Shown piece after piece: positions 18,397 through 27,554 of a DNA stretch of 64,000 nucleotides; position 1 is the first letter of the stretch; each line of letters starts with the position of its first letter. Both the position numbers and the translations under genes were made by a program. The notes under the pieces were generated by a model. It saw nothing but the letters and a program-made list of their open reading frames with translations, did no database searches and was not told where the DNA came from. Source of the stretch: Eshraghiella sp045124255 (GTDB taxonomy: Bacteria; Bacillota; Clostridia; Lachnospirales; Lachnospiraceae); NCBI GenBank assembly GCA_045124255.1, contig JBGVLM010000019.1, forward strand, positions 29,657-93,656. The letters run 5' to 3'.

Positions 18397-19482
18397 TTAT
18401 AAAACATCTGTTATTTTTAAATTAGATGCCCTTGATAAATCCACGAAGGAAGAACCAACCTTAACAATAGGCTTGTAAAGACAGATTTTGTTGATAAGAA
18501 CGATTTCGCCCTCTCTGCCGTCGGATAATCTGACCTTGCTGTTAACGTATGAGGAAACAATGTTCTCAAGGAAGGTCATTATGTATTGCGGGTCATATTT
18601 ATATAAGCCTTCTGAATCAAAAAGCTGGATTACGTCAAAAGGACAGAAGCTCTTTCGGTATGCTCTGGCTGATGTCATGGCGTCATATACGTCCGCTATG
18701 GCGATTATCTTGGCGAATGGAGAGATTCGGTCGCTCTTAATTTTAAAAGGATAGCCTGAGCCGTCACAGCGCTCATGGTGAAGCAGGCAGGCTTCTTTAA
18801 CCCTGATATCCAAATCCATATCCTTGATATATTCATAGCCTCTTACGACATGACTCTTAACAAGCTCGTATTCTTCATTGGTAAGCTTTCCCTTCTTATT
18901 AAGAACCTCGGTTGGAATTGCCAGTTTGCCGATGTCATGCAGAATACCTGCGATTGCCAGCTGGTTCAAGTCCTCCTGGGATACCCCGAGCCATTTACCG
19001 AGAACCTGTGCAATTAGTGCAACCTTCAGACAATGGTGATAGGTCTGTTCATCATTAGTCTCGATATTATGAAGCATGTCAAGCATCTGCATTGAGTTGC
19101 TGCAGGTGCCTGTAAGGCTGTTAACTGCATTAACAATTGCATCCGTATCCGCATCCGCGTGAGAGATTGCAACGGAATCAAGGATGTTTTTCGTTGTATC
19201 CATTGTCTTATTGTAATCCTCGGAAAAAAGTTTGAATTCCTCTGTCTCCTTAATTGCGGAAGAACCGGTTGCTTCCATAATAATCTCTTCAACATCCTGA
19301 ATAACCTCAATTGAAGTGTCAATCGGAACCTCAAGGACTGCAAAATGCTCCAGTTTGCTGATTGAATCATTGTTAAGGGCAGTGCCCTTGCTTAAAATAA
19401 GTCTGCCTTTTGAATCAAAAACATCCTCGCATACAACCATGCCGGGCTCTAACTCAAAAGAGAATAAGATTTCTTTAGCCAT
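18397..19482 (-). CDS. HD-GYP domain protein (probable cyclic di-GMP phosphodiesterase)
   Basis: 361 residues. The C-terminal half has complete HD-GYP signatures: HHCLKVA, HDIGK (metal-binding His-Asp), HHERCDGSGYP and IADVYDAMTS, the pattern of phosphodiesterases that linearise cyclic di-GMP. Residues 1-~130 are an unrecognised N-terminal sensory or adaptor region without transmembrane helices, so the protein is probably cytosolic. The ATG at 19482 is preferred because GGGGGTC precedes it on the minus strand; a TTG at 19494 is also in frame. It has a perfect consensus promoter. Confidence 0.92.
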   Translation of the reverse strand: MAKEILFSFELEPGMVVCEDVFDSKGRLILSKGTALNNDSISKLEHFAVLEVPIDTSIEVIQDVEEIIMEATGSSAIKETEEFKLFSEDYNKTMDTTKNILDSVAISHADADTDAIVNAVNSLTGTCSNSMQMLDMLHNIETNDEQTYHHCLKVALIAQVLGKWLGVSQEDLNQLAIAGILHDIGKLAIPTEVLNKKGKLTNEEYELVKSHVVRGYEYIKDMDLDIRVKEACLLHHERCDGSGYPFKIKSDRISPFAKIIAIADVYDAMTSARAYRKSFCPFDVIQLFDSEGLYKYDPQYIMTFLENIVSSYVNSKVRLSDGREGEIVLINKICLYKPIVKVGSSFVDLSRASNLKITDVL

Positions 19483-19526
19483 AATGACCCCCAAAAAAAA
19501 TTTTTGAAATAAAATACCTTAATTTG

Positions 19527-19555
19527 ATTATAAAAAAAATATAGTGCCGTGTCAA
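19527..19555 (-). promoter_or_regulatory. consensus sigma-A promoter for HD-GYP gene
   Basis: On the minus strand TTGACA (19555-19550), a 17-base spacer and TATAAT (19532-19527), a perfect match. It is divergent from the pot promoter, 34 bases away. Confidence 0.8.
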
Positions 19556-19589
19556 TTAAAGCTCAAATAAAAAATAGAAGATATTTGTA

Positions 19590-19619
19590 TTGACAAATAA
19601 AGACAAAATACATTATTAT
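19590..19619 (+). promoter_or_regulatory. sigma-A promoter for potABCD
   Basis: TTGACA at 19590-19595, spacer of 17-18 bases, and TTATTA/TATTAT at 19613-19619. Expected start is near 19626. Confidence 0.6.
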
Positions 19620-19639
19620 CCTATTAAACGATAAGCAAA

Positions 19640-19700
19640 GGAACGAAAGACAGAGAAAGTCAGGGAACGAAAATGCGACCTGCCTCTTCTGTCTTTTTTT
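19640..19700 (+). promoter_or_regulatory. leader terminator (possible attenuator) before potABCD
   Basis: AAAGACAGA (19646-19654) pairs with TCTGTCTTT (19688-19696), extended by CAGG/CCTG (19661-19664 with 19679-19682), and runs into seven T. It lies between the promoter and potA, so most transcripts should stop ~75 bases before the gene unless the hairpin is disrupted. GGAACGAAA occurs twice in the leader (19640-19648, 19664-19672), and the complementary CGTTCC is at 19725-19730. I do not recognise a known riboswitch class. Confidence 0.5.
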
Positions 19701-19775
19701 AATGTATAGGATTTCCTTATATTACGTTCCGAGAGGGCTTGACTGTTAATATTTCTGGAGAGGAGATGTGCAGCA

Positions 19776-21314
19776 TTGACAGTGCTGCATAAAAGTGCCA
19801 TGGACAATAATATTTCTACGAACATTATTGAACTTAAGAACATTAAAAAATGTTTCGATGACAATTTTGTAGCAGTTGAGGACTTTAATCTGGAGGTTAA
19901 GAAGGGTGAGTTTGTTACCTTCCTCGGACCGTCAGGTTGCGGCAAGACCACCACGCTGCGAATGATTGCCGGATTTGATATCCCGTCAGAGGGTCAGATT
20001 CTTCTGAATGGCAAGGATATCAGTAAACTTCCGCCTAATAAAAGACCTATTAACACAGTGTTTCAAAGATATGCTTTATTTCCGCATTTAAACATTTTTG
20101 AAAATGTAGCATTCGGACTTAAGCTGAAAACAATAGACGTAACATATAAGAATGAAGCGGGTGACACAATTGTTACCAAGAGAAAACTGACAAAGAAAGA
20201 GATTAAGGAAAAGGTTCGCCATGCTTTGGAAGTAGTTGACCTTGAGGGTTTTGAGAAGCGAAGCGTTTCCACACTTTCAGGCGGGCAGCAGCAGCGAATT
20301 GCCATTGCAAGAGCTATTGTCAATGAACCTGAAATTCTTCTTCTGGATGAGCCTTTGGGCGCACTGGACCTTAAAATGCGCAAGGAAATGCAGCTTGAGT
20401 TAAAGTCAATGCACAGGGAGCTTGGAATTACTTTTATATATGTAACACATGACCAGGAGGAAGCGCTTACGATGTCCGACAAAATAGTTGTAATGTCGGA
20501 TGGTATGATTCAGCAGATTGGAACTCCTGAAGAGATTTATAATGAGCCGAAAAACGTCTTTGTTGCGGACTTTATCGGAGACAGCAATATTTTTAACGGC
20601 AAGGTAACGGGGCATAAGAAGGTAAAATTCTGCGGAGCGGAGTTTGAATGTGTGGATGATATGCCAATCGGAAGCCCTGTTGACGTTGTTATAAGACCCG
20701 AGGATGTTATTATGACACCTCCTTCTGAAGGAACAATAACGGGTAAGGTTACATCCGTTATTTTTAAAGGAATGCACTATGAGATTATAGTTGAATCAGG
20801 GGATAACGAAATTGTAATTCAGAGTACCAAGAACGCAGTAGTTGGTTCAACAATCGGTATGTGCCTTGAACCTGACGGTATTCATGTAATTGAGGCTGAG
20901 ACCAACCACAATATCTTTGATGGTGTTATCACAAAGAATAATACTGTTCAGTTTGCTGACGGAGAATTTGAATGTGATTTAACACAGCTTTATCCTGATT
21001 CGCGTATGGACGAAGAGGGAATACTTTATAATGCTGACGGCGAGGAAATGGATGTTGCCGGAACAGAGGTAGAGGTACGTGTATCTACTGCCGATGTTGC
21101 GATGAGTGATGATGTTGATGCGGGCGGAACCTGCGGCCATATTATTTCGCTTATCTATAAGGGTGACCATTATCACTATATTGTCCGTACCAAGAATGAA
21201 GAGGATATTCATCTCCATGATGAATTCCTGTGGAACGAACAGGATTATGTCAGCATAATCATTCCGAAAGAGAGTATTAAGCTTACCCTTAAACCTGAGA
21301 AAACAGAAGAATGA
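19776..21314 (+). CDS. potA: spermidine/putrescine ABC transporter ATPase with two TOBE-like C-terminal modules
   Basis: Energises polyamine import. The nucleotide-binding domain has Walker A GPSGCGKTT (51-59), signature LSGGQQQR (167-174), Walker B ILLLDEP (187-193) and the THD switch His. An insertion of about 20 residues (~125-145) precedes the helical subdomain. Typical PotA is ~370 residues; this one is 512 because the C-terminal TOBE/OB region is followed by a second, similar module (~390-505). AGGAG lies ten bases before the TTG at 19776; an ATG at 19800 has no ribosome site, so the TTG start is chosen. First gene of a four-gene operon; potB begins 14 bases after its stop. Confidence 0.93.
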   Translation: MTVLHKSAMDNNISTNIIELKNIKKCFDDNFVAVEDFNLEVKKGEFVTFLGPSGCGKTTTLRMIAGFDIPSEGQILLNGKDISKLPPNKRPINTVFQRYALFPHLNIFENVAFGLKLKTIDVTYKNEAGDTIVTKRKLTKKEIKEKVRHALEVVDLEGFEKRSVSTLSGGQQQRIAIARAIVNEPEILLLDEPLGALDLKMRKEMQLELKSMHRELGITFIYVTHDQEEALTMSDKIVVMSDGMIQQIGTPEEIYNEPKNVFVADFIGDSNIFNGKVTGHKKVKFCGAEFECVDDMPIGSPVDVVIRPEDVIMTPPSEGTITGKVTSVIFKGMHYEIIVESGDNEIVIQSTKNAVVGSTIGMCLEPDGIHVIEAETNHNIFDGVITKNNTVQFADGEFECDLTQLYPDSRMDEEGILYNADGEEMDVAGTEVEVRVSTADVAMSDDVDAGGTCGHIISLIYKGDHYHYIVRTKNEEDIHLHDEFLWNEQDYVSIIIPKESIKLTLKPEKTEE

Positions 21315-21328
21315 AAGGAGATTCCTGT

Positions 21329-22123
21329 ATGAAATTTCGTTTTTCACGAAAGCAGCTTTGCATACCATACGGGGTGTTCCTTGTATGTTTTGTAATTGCA
21401 CCGCTTTTGGTTATTTTATATTATGCTTTTACAAATGGAGAGGGAAAATTTACTTTTGAGAATTTTACGGGCTTTTTCACGAGTCCCAATACAATCGGTA
21501 CGTTATTTTACAGTCTGGCAGTTGCACTGACCGCAACTCTGGTATGCCTTTTGATTGCATACCCTGTTGCATATATTCTTGCAAGAAGCCACATTAAGAA
21601 AAAAGCAGTAATGCTGTTATTGTTTATTGTGCCGATGTGGATTAATTTTACATTGAGAATTGCGGCGTTGAAGGAAGTACTTACATTTATTGAGGGCAAT
21701 CTTGCATACCATCCTTTTTTAAATACGATAATCGGTATGACCTATGATTTTCTTCCGTTTATGATTCTTCCAATTTATACAACGCTTGTAAAGCTTGACA
21801 ACAGTCTTTTGGAAGCGTCTGCGGATTTGGGAGCAGGAAGTGTTACCACATTTACAAGGGTTACGCTGCCGCTTTCCGTGCCGGGAATAATAAGCGGAGT
21901 TACAATGGTATTTCTTCCTGCAATGACTAACTATGTTGTACTGGATATGCTTTATAACAGCACTTATATAATGGGAAGTCTTATCGGAAGCTATTTCCAT
22001 GCGTATGACTGGCATAACGGCTCGATGATAGCCATTGTGCTTTTGATTATTATTTTTATTGTAACATGGCTTACCAACGGATTTACCGAGGATAATGAGA
22101 GTAACAGGGGGGCTGTATTATGA
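21329..22123 (+). CDS. potB: spermidine/putrescine ABC transporter permease PotB
   Basis: 264-residue inner-membrane permease with six hydrophobic helices and the binding-protein-dependent transport EAA loop (LEASADLGAGSVTTF, about 165-180), which docks onto PotA. AAAGGAG sits eight bases before the ATG at 21329; an ATG at 21311 overlaps the potA stop but precedes the ribosome site and is rejected. It overlaps potC by four bases (ATGA), indicating translational coupling. Confidence 0.94.
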   Translation: MKFRFSRKQLCIPYGVFLVCFVIAPLLVILYYAFTNGEGKFTFENFTGFFTSPNTIGTLFYSLAVALTATLVCLLIAYPVAYILARSHIKKKAVMLLLFIVPMWINFTLRIAALKEVLTFIEGNLAYHPFLNTIIGMTYDFLPFMILPIYTTLVKLDNSLLEASADLGAGSVTTFTRVTLPLSVPGIISGVTMVFLPAMTNYVVLDMLYNSTYIMGSLIGSYFHAYDWHNGSMIAIVLLIIIFIVTWLTNGFTEDNESNRGAVL

Positions 22124-22932
22124 TTAAGAAAATTTTACGTTCCTCATGGATGATACTTGTGCTGCTGTTTATGTATCTGCCGATACTTATTCTGGCAGTG
22201 TACAGCTTTACGGATACCGCAACAATCGGTACAAGCGGTAACTTTTCGCTGGATAATTATAAAACATTGTTTACGTCGCCGGAGCTTTTGAACATGATTG
22301 GCGGTACATTTCTGCTTGCAGTCGGTTCCTCGGTTATTGCGACAATCCTCGGAACAATGGGGGCAATCGGTTCCTTCTATTCCAAAAAAGGAATGAGAAA
22401 TGCGGTTTCGATTGCAAATCAGATTCCCGTTGTAAATGCCGATGTTGTGACCGGTTTTTCAATCTGCGTACTGCTTATTGTTGTGCTGGGAGTTAAGAAG
22501 GACACCTATATACCGCTTGTGGCAGGACATGTTGTTATGTCTGCACCTTTTGTGTATCTGTCCGTAATTCCGAAATTAAAGCAGATGAATAATAATCTGT
22601 ATGAGGCAGCCCTGGATTTGGGCGCAAGTCCGAAACAGGCACTTTTTAAGGTTGTCATTCCTCAGATTGTTCCGGGAATTGCTTCCGGCTTTATTATGGC
22701 GATTACATTATCGTTGGACGATTATTTTATTGCCACATATACCAAGCCGTCAACCTTTGATACCATCAGTACCTATGTTTTTAATGCGACAAAGGGCTCG
22801 CAGACTGAGGTAAAAACGGCATTATGGGCATTGTCAACTTTGATATTCGTACTTGTTGCCGTTCTGGTATTAGTAAGTAATCTTATCACTTCAAAGAAGG
22901 AGGTAGGAAAACTTGAAAAAGAAAATGTATAA
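22120..22932 (+). CDS. potC: spermidine/putrescine ABC transporter permease PotC
   Basis: 270 residues, six transmembrane helices, EAA loop YEAALDLGASPKQAL near 162-176. Forms the heterodimeric channel with PotB. Its start overlaps the potB stop and its 3' end overlaps the start of the binding-protein gene by 20 bases, so the operon is tightly coupled. Confidence 0.94.
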   Translation: MIKKILRSSWMILVLLFMYLPILILAVYSFTDTATIGTSGNFSLDNYKTLFTSPELLNMIGGTFLLAVGSSVIATILGTMGAIGSFYSKKGMRNAVSIANQIPVVNADVVTGFSICVLLIVVLGVKKDTYIPLVAGHVVMSAPFVYLSVIPKLKQMNNNLYEAALDLGASPKQALFKVVIPQIVPGIASGFIMAITLSLDDYFIATYTKPSTFDTISTYVFNATKGSQTEVKTALWALSTLIFVLVAVLVLVSNLITSKKEVGKLEKENV

Positions 22933-24451
22933 ACCGTTAAGCCTTGTCCTTGCAGGAATTATGTGCTTTGGCATTCTTCTCGGAAACGAAAGTACAGCAT
23001 TTGCTGCAAAGGATAATGAGATAGTCCTGCGTGTATGCAACTGGGAGGAATATATTGACCAGGGCGAATGGGATGAGGAAGAGAAAATCGAGCTTGAGAG
23101 CGGAACCGTCTTCGGAGAGAACAGTATTATTGATGATTTTGAGGACTGGTATTATGAAACCTACGGACAGAGGGTAAGAGTTGAATATTCCACCTTCGGT
23201 ACAAACGAGGATTTATACAGCCAGCTTACACTTGGGGATGTATATGACCTTGTATGCCCTTCTGAATACATGCTTATGAAATTAATCAGGGAAGGCGCGG
23301 TTTGGCCGCTGTCCGATGATTTCTTTGATATGGATAAGGAGCATAATTATTATATACAGGGAGTTTCTCCTTTTATAAAAGAAACCTTTGAGAATAACAC
23401 AATTGACGGAGAGCAGTGGAGTAAATATGCTGCCTGCTATATGTGGGGAATCACGGGAATCGTGTACAATCCTGAAAAGGTTTCTTATGAAGAGGCTTCA
23501 ACCTGGGGAATCCTTAACAATCCTGATTTTGTCAGACAGGTTACAATTAAGGATAATGTAAGAGACGCATATTTTCCGGCGTTGGGAATTCTGTTCAGGG
23601 ATAAGCTTGTTAATGAGGAATTCAGGGCCGGTGCAGACTACAGAAGCGAGCTTTTAAAACTTATGAACAGCTCTGATGAGGCAACTATTGATAAAGCGGA
23701 GCAGCTTCTTAAGAATATTAAGGATAATGTATATTCTTTTGAGACCGACAGCGGTAAGGCGGACATGGTAACAGGCAAGGTTCTTGCCAATCTGCAGTGG
23801 TCGGGTGACGCTGTATATACCATGGACCAGGCTGATGAGGATGGAGTAACCCTTGAGTGGGCGGTTCCTGAGGAATGTACCAATCTGTGGTTCGATGGCT
23901 GGATTATGCTTAAATCAGGTATTGACGGTGATGAGAGCAGGCAGCATGCGGCAGAGGCTTTTATTAATTATATGTCAAGACCGGACAATGTTATCCGTAA
24001 TATGTATTATATAGGCTATACCTCAAGCATCGCAGGAGGGGACAACCCGTTAATATACGAATATATTGAGTGGTGCTATGGTGCAGAGGATGATGAAGAG
24101 GACACAATAAGTTATCCTCTGGGGTATTTTTTCTCCGGAGACAGTGAGGATGAGAATTATGTTATCACGGCAGCCGGGGAGCAGGGCAGGAGACAGCTGT
24201 CAGCACAGTATCCGCTGGCGGAGGAAATAGAGCGTAGTGCCGTAATGCTTGCATTTGATGATGATGTCAGTGTGAAAATCAACCAGATGTGGATTAATGT
24301 ACGCTGCTTCAACATAAGCAATATTTCTTCTCGTACATGGATTATTGCAGGAACGGTTGTGCTTGTAATTATACTGTTGGTTGTAATATATCTGTTCAGG
24401 CACAGTATTTTTGCCCCTAAAAAGAAAAAAGGATATCATTTAGTTGATTGA
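22913..24451 (+). CDS. potD: polyamine ABC transporter substrate-binding protein with C-terminal membrane anchor
   Basis: Periplasmic-type binding protein of the PotD/PotF family. An N-terminal signal peptide is likely cleaved after AFA (~residue 32), followed by the typical RVCNWEEYID start of the mature protein. It is 512 residues against ~350 usually, with long acidic insertions. There is no lipobox; a C-terminal hydrophobic helix (~475-498) followed by KKKK would anchor it, replacing the usual lipid. AAGGAGGT is eight bases before the TTG at 22913, which is preferred over the ATG at 22925. Last gene of potABCD. Confidence 0.9.
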   Translation: MKKKMYKPLSLVLAGIMCFGILLGNESTAFAAKDNEIVLRVCNWEEYIDQGEWDEEEKIELESGTVFGENSIIDDFEDWYYETYGQRVRVEYSTFGTNEDLYSQLTLGDVYDLVCPSEYMLMKLIREGAVWPLSDDFFDMDKEHNYYIQGVSPFIKETFENNTIDGEQWSKYAACYMWGITGIVYNPEKVSYEEASTWGILNNPDFVRQVTIKDNVRDAYFPALGILFRDKLVNEEFRAGADYRSELLKLMNSSDEATIDKAEQLLKNIKDNVYSFETDSGKADMVTGKVLANLQWSGDAVYTMDQADEDGVTLEWAVPEECTNLWFDGWIMLKSGIDGDESRQHAAEAFINYMSRPDNVIRNMYYIGYTSSIAGGDNPLIYEYIEWCYGAEDDEEDTISYPLGYFFSGDSEDENYVITAAGEQGRRQLSAQYPLAEEIERSAVMLAFDDDVSVKINQMWINVRCFNISNISSRTWIIAGTVVLVIILLVVIYLFRHSIFAPKKKKGYHLVD

Positions 24452-24485
24452 AAAAAGCATTTATCCTAATTACTGTAATAGACTA

Positions 24486-24514
24486 TTGACGGGGCAGTCA
24501 TTTAGGGATAAAAT
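24486..24514 (+). promoter_or_regulatory. sigma-A promoter for metK leader
   Basis: TTGACG at 24486-24491, a 17-base spacer and TAAAAT at 24509-24514. Confidence 0.7.
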
Positions 24515-24543
24515 AGCATTTAGAAAAAGTTCATAAACAAACC

Positions 24544-24630
24544 GCTTATTCAGAGTGATGGAGATACATAGGATCTGTGAAGTCACGGCAACCCCTTTAC
24601 AGGAAGGTGCCAGCCTGAGCGAATAATCGA
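24544..24630 (+). ncRNA. SAM-I (S-box) riboswitch
   Basis: The core motifs of the S-box class are present in order: GAAGTCACGGCAACC, then AAGGTGCCAGC and CTGAGC, closed by a P1 helix between TTATTC (24546-24551) and GAATAA (24621-24626). The RNA lies between a promoter and an intrinsic terminator directly before metK. By family knowledge, S-adenosylmethionine binding stabilises the aptamer and favours termination, so metK is shut off when SAM is abundant. Confidence 0.93.
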
Positions 24631-24662
24631 ACAATAAGTGGATTTGATTTTTAAGAAATAAT

Positions 24663-24690
24663 CAGGTCCATTTTTATGGACCTTTTTTCT
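24663..24690 (+). terminator. riboswitch expression-platform terminator
   Basis: AGGTCCA (24664-24670) pairs with TGGACCT (24677-24683) with a six-base loop and a T6 tract. GTGGAT upstream (about 24638-24643) could pair with the left arm as an antiterminator. Confidence 0.85.
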
Positions 24691-24756
24691 ATATCATGCA
24701 CGTCCGTGGCAAATGGGCGAAGGTGTGCAGTTTATTTACATGAAAGGAGAAAAAAG

Positions 24757-25938
24757 ATGGAGAAAATTTTATTTACTTCAGAATCAGTTACAGAGGGACA
24801 TCCTGACAAAATCTGCGACCAGATTTCGGACGCGGTGCTTGACGCATTATATGCACAGGACCCATATTCAAGAGTTGCATGTGAGACACTCACAAATACA
24901 GGCTTTGTAATGGTAATGGGAGAGATTACCACAAAGGCAAATATTGATATTACACAGATTGTAAGGGATACGGTTGTTGAAATCGGCTATGACAGTTCAG
25001 AAAAGGGCTTTGACGGCAATACCTGTGCCGTTATGACGGCATTGGACAAGCAGTCGCCTGATATTGCAATGGGTGTTGATAAGGCTTTGGAGGCTAAGAA
25101 CGGTGAACTTACTGATGAGTTTGATACAGGTGCCGGTGACCAGGGTATGATGTTTGGCTATGCAACTGATGAGACAGAGGAGTATATGCCATATTCAGCA
25201 GCACTTGCACAGAAGCTTGCAATGCAGCTTACCAAGGTTCGTAAAAACGGAACACTTCCGTATTTAAGACCGGATGGCAAAACACAGGTTACTGTTGAAT
25301 ATGATGAAGATAAGAATCCTGTAAGACTTGATGCAATCGTAGTATCATCACAGCATGCACCGGAGGTTACCCAGGAGCAGATACATGAGGATATTAAAAA
25401 GTATGTTATTGACCCTGTCGTTGACAGCAAAATGGTTGATGAGAATACCAAGATATACATTAATCCTACCGGAAGATTTGTAATCGGCGGACCTAACGGA
25501 GATTCAGGACTGACAGGACGTAAGATTATTGTTGATACCTATGGCGGAGCCGCAAGACACGGTGGTGGTGCATTCTCAGGAAAGGACTGCACCAAGGTTG
25601 ACCGTTCGGCTGCCTATGCTGCAAGATATGTAGCCAAAAATATCGTCGCAGCAGGACTTGCAAAACGCTGTGAGATTCAGCTGTCCTATGCAATCGGTGT
25701 TGCACAGCCTACTTCAATTAATATTGAAACCTACGGAACAGGTAAGTTAAGTGATTCAAAGCTGGTTGAAATTGTCAGAGAGAATTTTGATTTAAGGCCG
25801 GCAGGAATTATAAAAATGCTTGACCTTAGAAGACCGATTTACAGACAGACTGCTGCTTACGGACATTTTGGACGTACTGATATTGACCTTCCTTGGGAGA
25901 AAACAGACAAAGCAGAGAGTCTGAAGCTTTATTTATAA
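24757..25938 (+). CDS. metK: S-adenosylmethionine synthetase
   Basis: Makes SAM from methionine and ATP in the cytosol. From the ATG at 24757 the protein is 393 residues and begins MEKILFTSESVTEGHPDK, containing the GHPDKICDQ nucleotide/metal motif; GAGDQG (~117-122) and GGGAFSGKD (~257-265) are the two family signatures. AAAGGAGA lies about seven bases upstream. The frame is open further 5' but that part overlaps the riboswitch terminator and is not translated. Confidence 0.97.
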   Translation: MEKILFTSESVTEGHPDKICDQISDAVLDALYAQDPYSRVACETLTNTGFVMVMGEITTKANIDITQIVRDTVVEIGYDSSEKGFDGNTCAVMTALDKQSPDIAMGVDKALEAKNGELTDEFDTGAGDQGMMFGYATDETEEYMPYSAALAQKLAMQLTKVRKNGTLPYLRPDGKTQVTVEYDEDKNPVRLDAIVVSSQHAPEVTQEQIHEDIKKYVIDPVVDSKMVDENTKIYINPTGRFVIGGPNGDSGLTGRKIIVDTYGGAARHGGGAFSGKDCTKVDRSAAYAARYVAKNIVAAGLAKRCEIQLSYAIGVAQPTSINIETYGTGKLSDSKLVEIVRENFDLRPAGIIKMLDLRRPIYRQTAAYGHFGRTDIDLPWEKTDKAESLKLYL

Positions 25939-26043
25939 TTTTTTAATAAATAATTCACAGTTGTTTAGTGTTTTTTTGATAGCAATGTATGATAAAATAG
26001 GTTCGGAATATTTTTCCGGACTTATTTTTTTAGGAGAGAGATA

Positions 26044-27543
26044 ATGAGACTGTCTACCAAATTAAGAAATTCATTTTGTATTTTGATTCTTGTTCCGGTT
26101 ATTCTGTTCAGTGTGGCAGCATTCGGAATTATCAGATTCTCGGTATTCAGTATAGATGAGCAGTATAATGCAAGCGGAACTTCATATACGGAGCTGGCTA
26201 ATCCGGTTGCGCTTGTTACGAGAATATGTGAGAATGAATATAATATGCTTCTTGAGTCGGCCGGGAATTCACCTTGGGATTTTACTGATAGTGAATATCT
26301 TGGTTCGATTAATACGGAGCTTAAGAAGAAGAATGCTTATCTGATTATTGTTGAGGAAGGGGAGTGTGTTTATGCAGGGCAGGATGATTATGAGCCTGTC
26401 TTAAATGAGCTTGGAAAGATTGATTTCGGAAGCAACAATACAAGCGTATATCTTGGCAGGCAGCAGCAGATTCTTATAAATAATATTGCATATACCTCCG
26501 TTACGGATAAAGAGGGTATGGCATATGTGGTTATGCAGGTTAAGGATATAATTCCACAGGTTAAGAATCTTCTGTATAACGTAATATGTGCGATAATTAT
26601 TATTTTAGTGCTTACCAGCAGTGTTTTCGTTACGTGGATGTATCGTTCAATGGTTAATCCGATTAATAAATTGAAGCTTGCCACCTATAATATTAAGAAC
26701 GGAAATCTGGATTTTGAAATGGATGTTTCAGGCAGGGATGAGATTTCCGAGCTGTGCAGGGACTTTGACGATATGAGGAAGAGACTTAAGGAAAATGCGG
26801 AGGAGAAGCTTAGAAGTGATGTTGAGAGTAAGGAGCTGTTAAGCAATATTTCCCATGATTTGAAAACTCCTATAACCGCAATCAAGGGTTATTCCGAGGG
26901 CATTCTTGACGGTGTGGCGGATAATCAGGAGAAAATGGACAGATATGTCAGAACCATTTATAATAAGGCCTGCGATATGGACAAATTAATTAATGAACTG
27001 ACACTGTATGCTAAAATGGATTCCAATAAGGTGGCTTACAATTTCCTTAAATTGAATGTTGCAGATTATTTTGATGAATGTGTCGAGGAATTGAACCTGG
27101 ATTTGCAGTCAATGGGAATTGAATTTGGATATACAAATAATCTTTCGCGTGACGTTGAGATGGTTGTTGACGCAGAGCAGATTAAGAGAGTTATCAATAA
27201 TATAGTCAGCAATTCCGTTAAATACATGGACCACGACCACGGCAGAATTGACATAACAATTTCTGACTGCGGACAACAGTTTGGAATAGATATTGCTGAT
27301 AACGGTGCAGGAATTGCTGCTGAGGATCTGCCGTTTATTTTTGACAGATTTTTCAGGGCCGACGCTTCAAGAAATTCGGCAAAGGGCGGAAGTGGAATAG
27401 GTCTTTCAATAGTTAAGAAAATAATTTATGACCACAATGGTTCAATCACCGTGGACAGTGAGCCCGGAAAGGGAACTGTAATGCATATTCTTTTGGATAA
27501 GTATGTGGAGCTCCCGCCGCAGGTTAAGAGAATATCACATTAA
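26044..27543 (+). CDS. sensor histidine kinase
   Basis: 499 residues: transmembrane helix ~10-32, an extracytoplasmic sensor domain of about 140 residues, a second transmembrane helix ~175-200, HAMP linker (~200-255), HisKA dimerisation domain with SNISHDLKTP (phospho-acceptor His at 271) and a HATPase_c domain with N, G1 (DNGAGI), F and G2 (GSGIGL) boxes. It autophosphorylates and signals to the response regulator encoded immediately downstream. Signal unknown. An extended -10 (TGATAAAAT, 25990-25998) precedes it. Confidence 0.95.
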   Translation: MRLSTKLRNSFCILILVPVILFSVAAFGIIRFSVFSIDEQYNASGTSYTELANPVALVTRICENEYNMLLESAGNSPWDFTDSEYLGSINTELKKKNAYLIIVEEGECVYAGQDDYEPVLNELGKIDFGSNNTSVYLGRQQQILINNIAYTSVTDKEGMAYVVMQVKDIIPQVKNLLYNVICAIIIILVLTSSVFVTWMYRSMVNPINKLKLATYNIKNGNLDFEMDVSGRDEISELCRDFDDMRKRLKENAEEKLRSDVESKELLSNISHDLKTPITAIKGYSEGILDGVADNQEKMDRYVRTIYNKACDMDKLINELTLYAKMDSNKVAYNFLKLNVADYFDECVEELNLDLQSMGIEFGYTNNLSRDVEMVVDAEQIKRVINNIVSNSVKYMDHDHGRIDITISDCGQQFGIDIADNGAGIAAEDLPFIFDRFFRADASRNSAKGGSGIGLSIVKKIIYDHNGSITVDSEPGKGTVMHILLDKYVELPPQVKRISH

Positions 27544-27554
27544 TGGAGGAAGAT

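Noticed and set aside
24676..24756. Longer metK start
   Set aside because: The 5' extension overlaps the riboswitch terminator and lacks a ribosome site; family homology begins at 24757.
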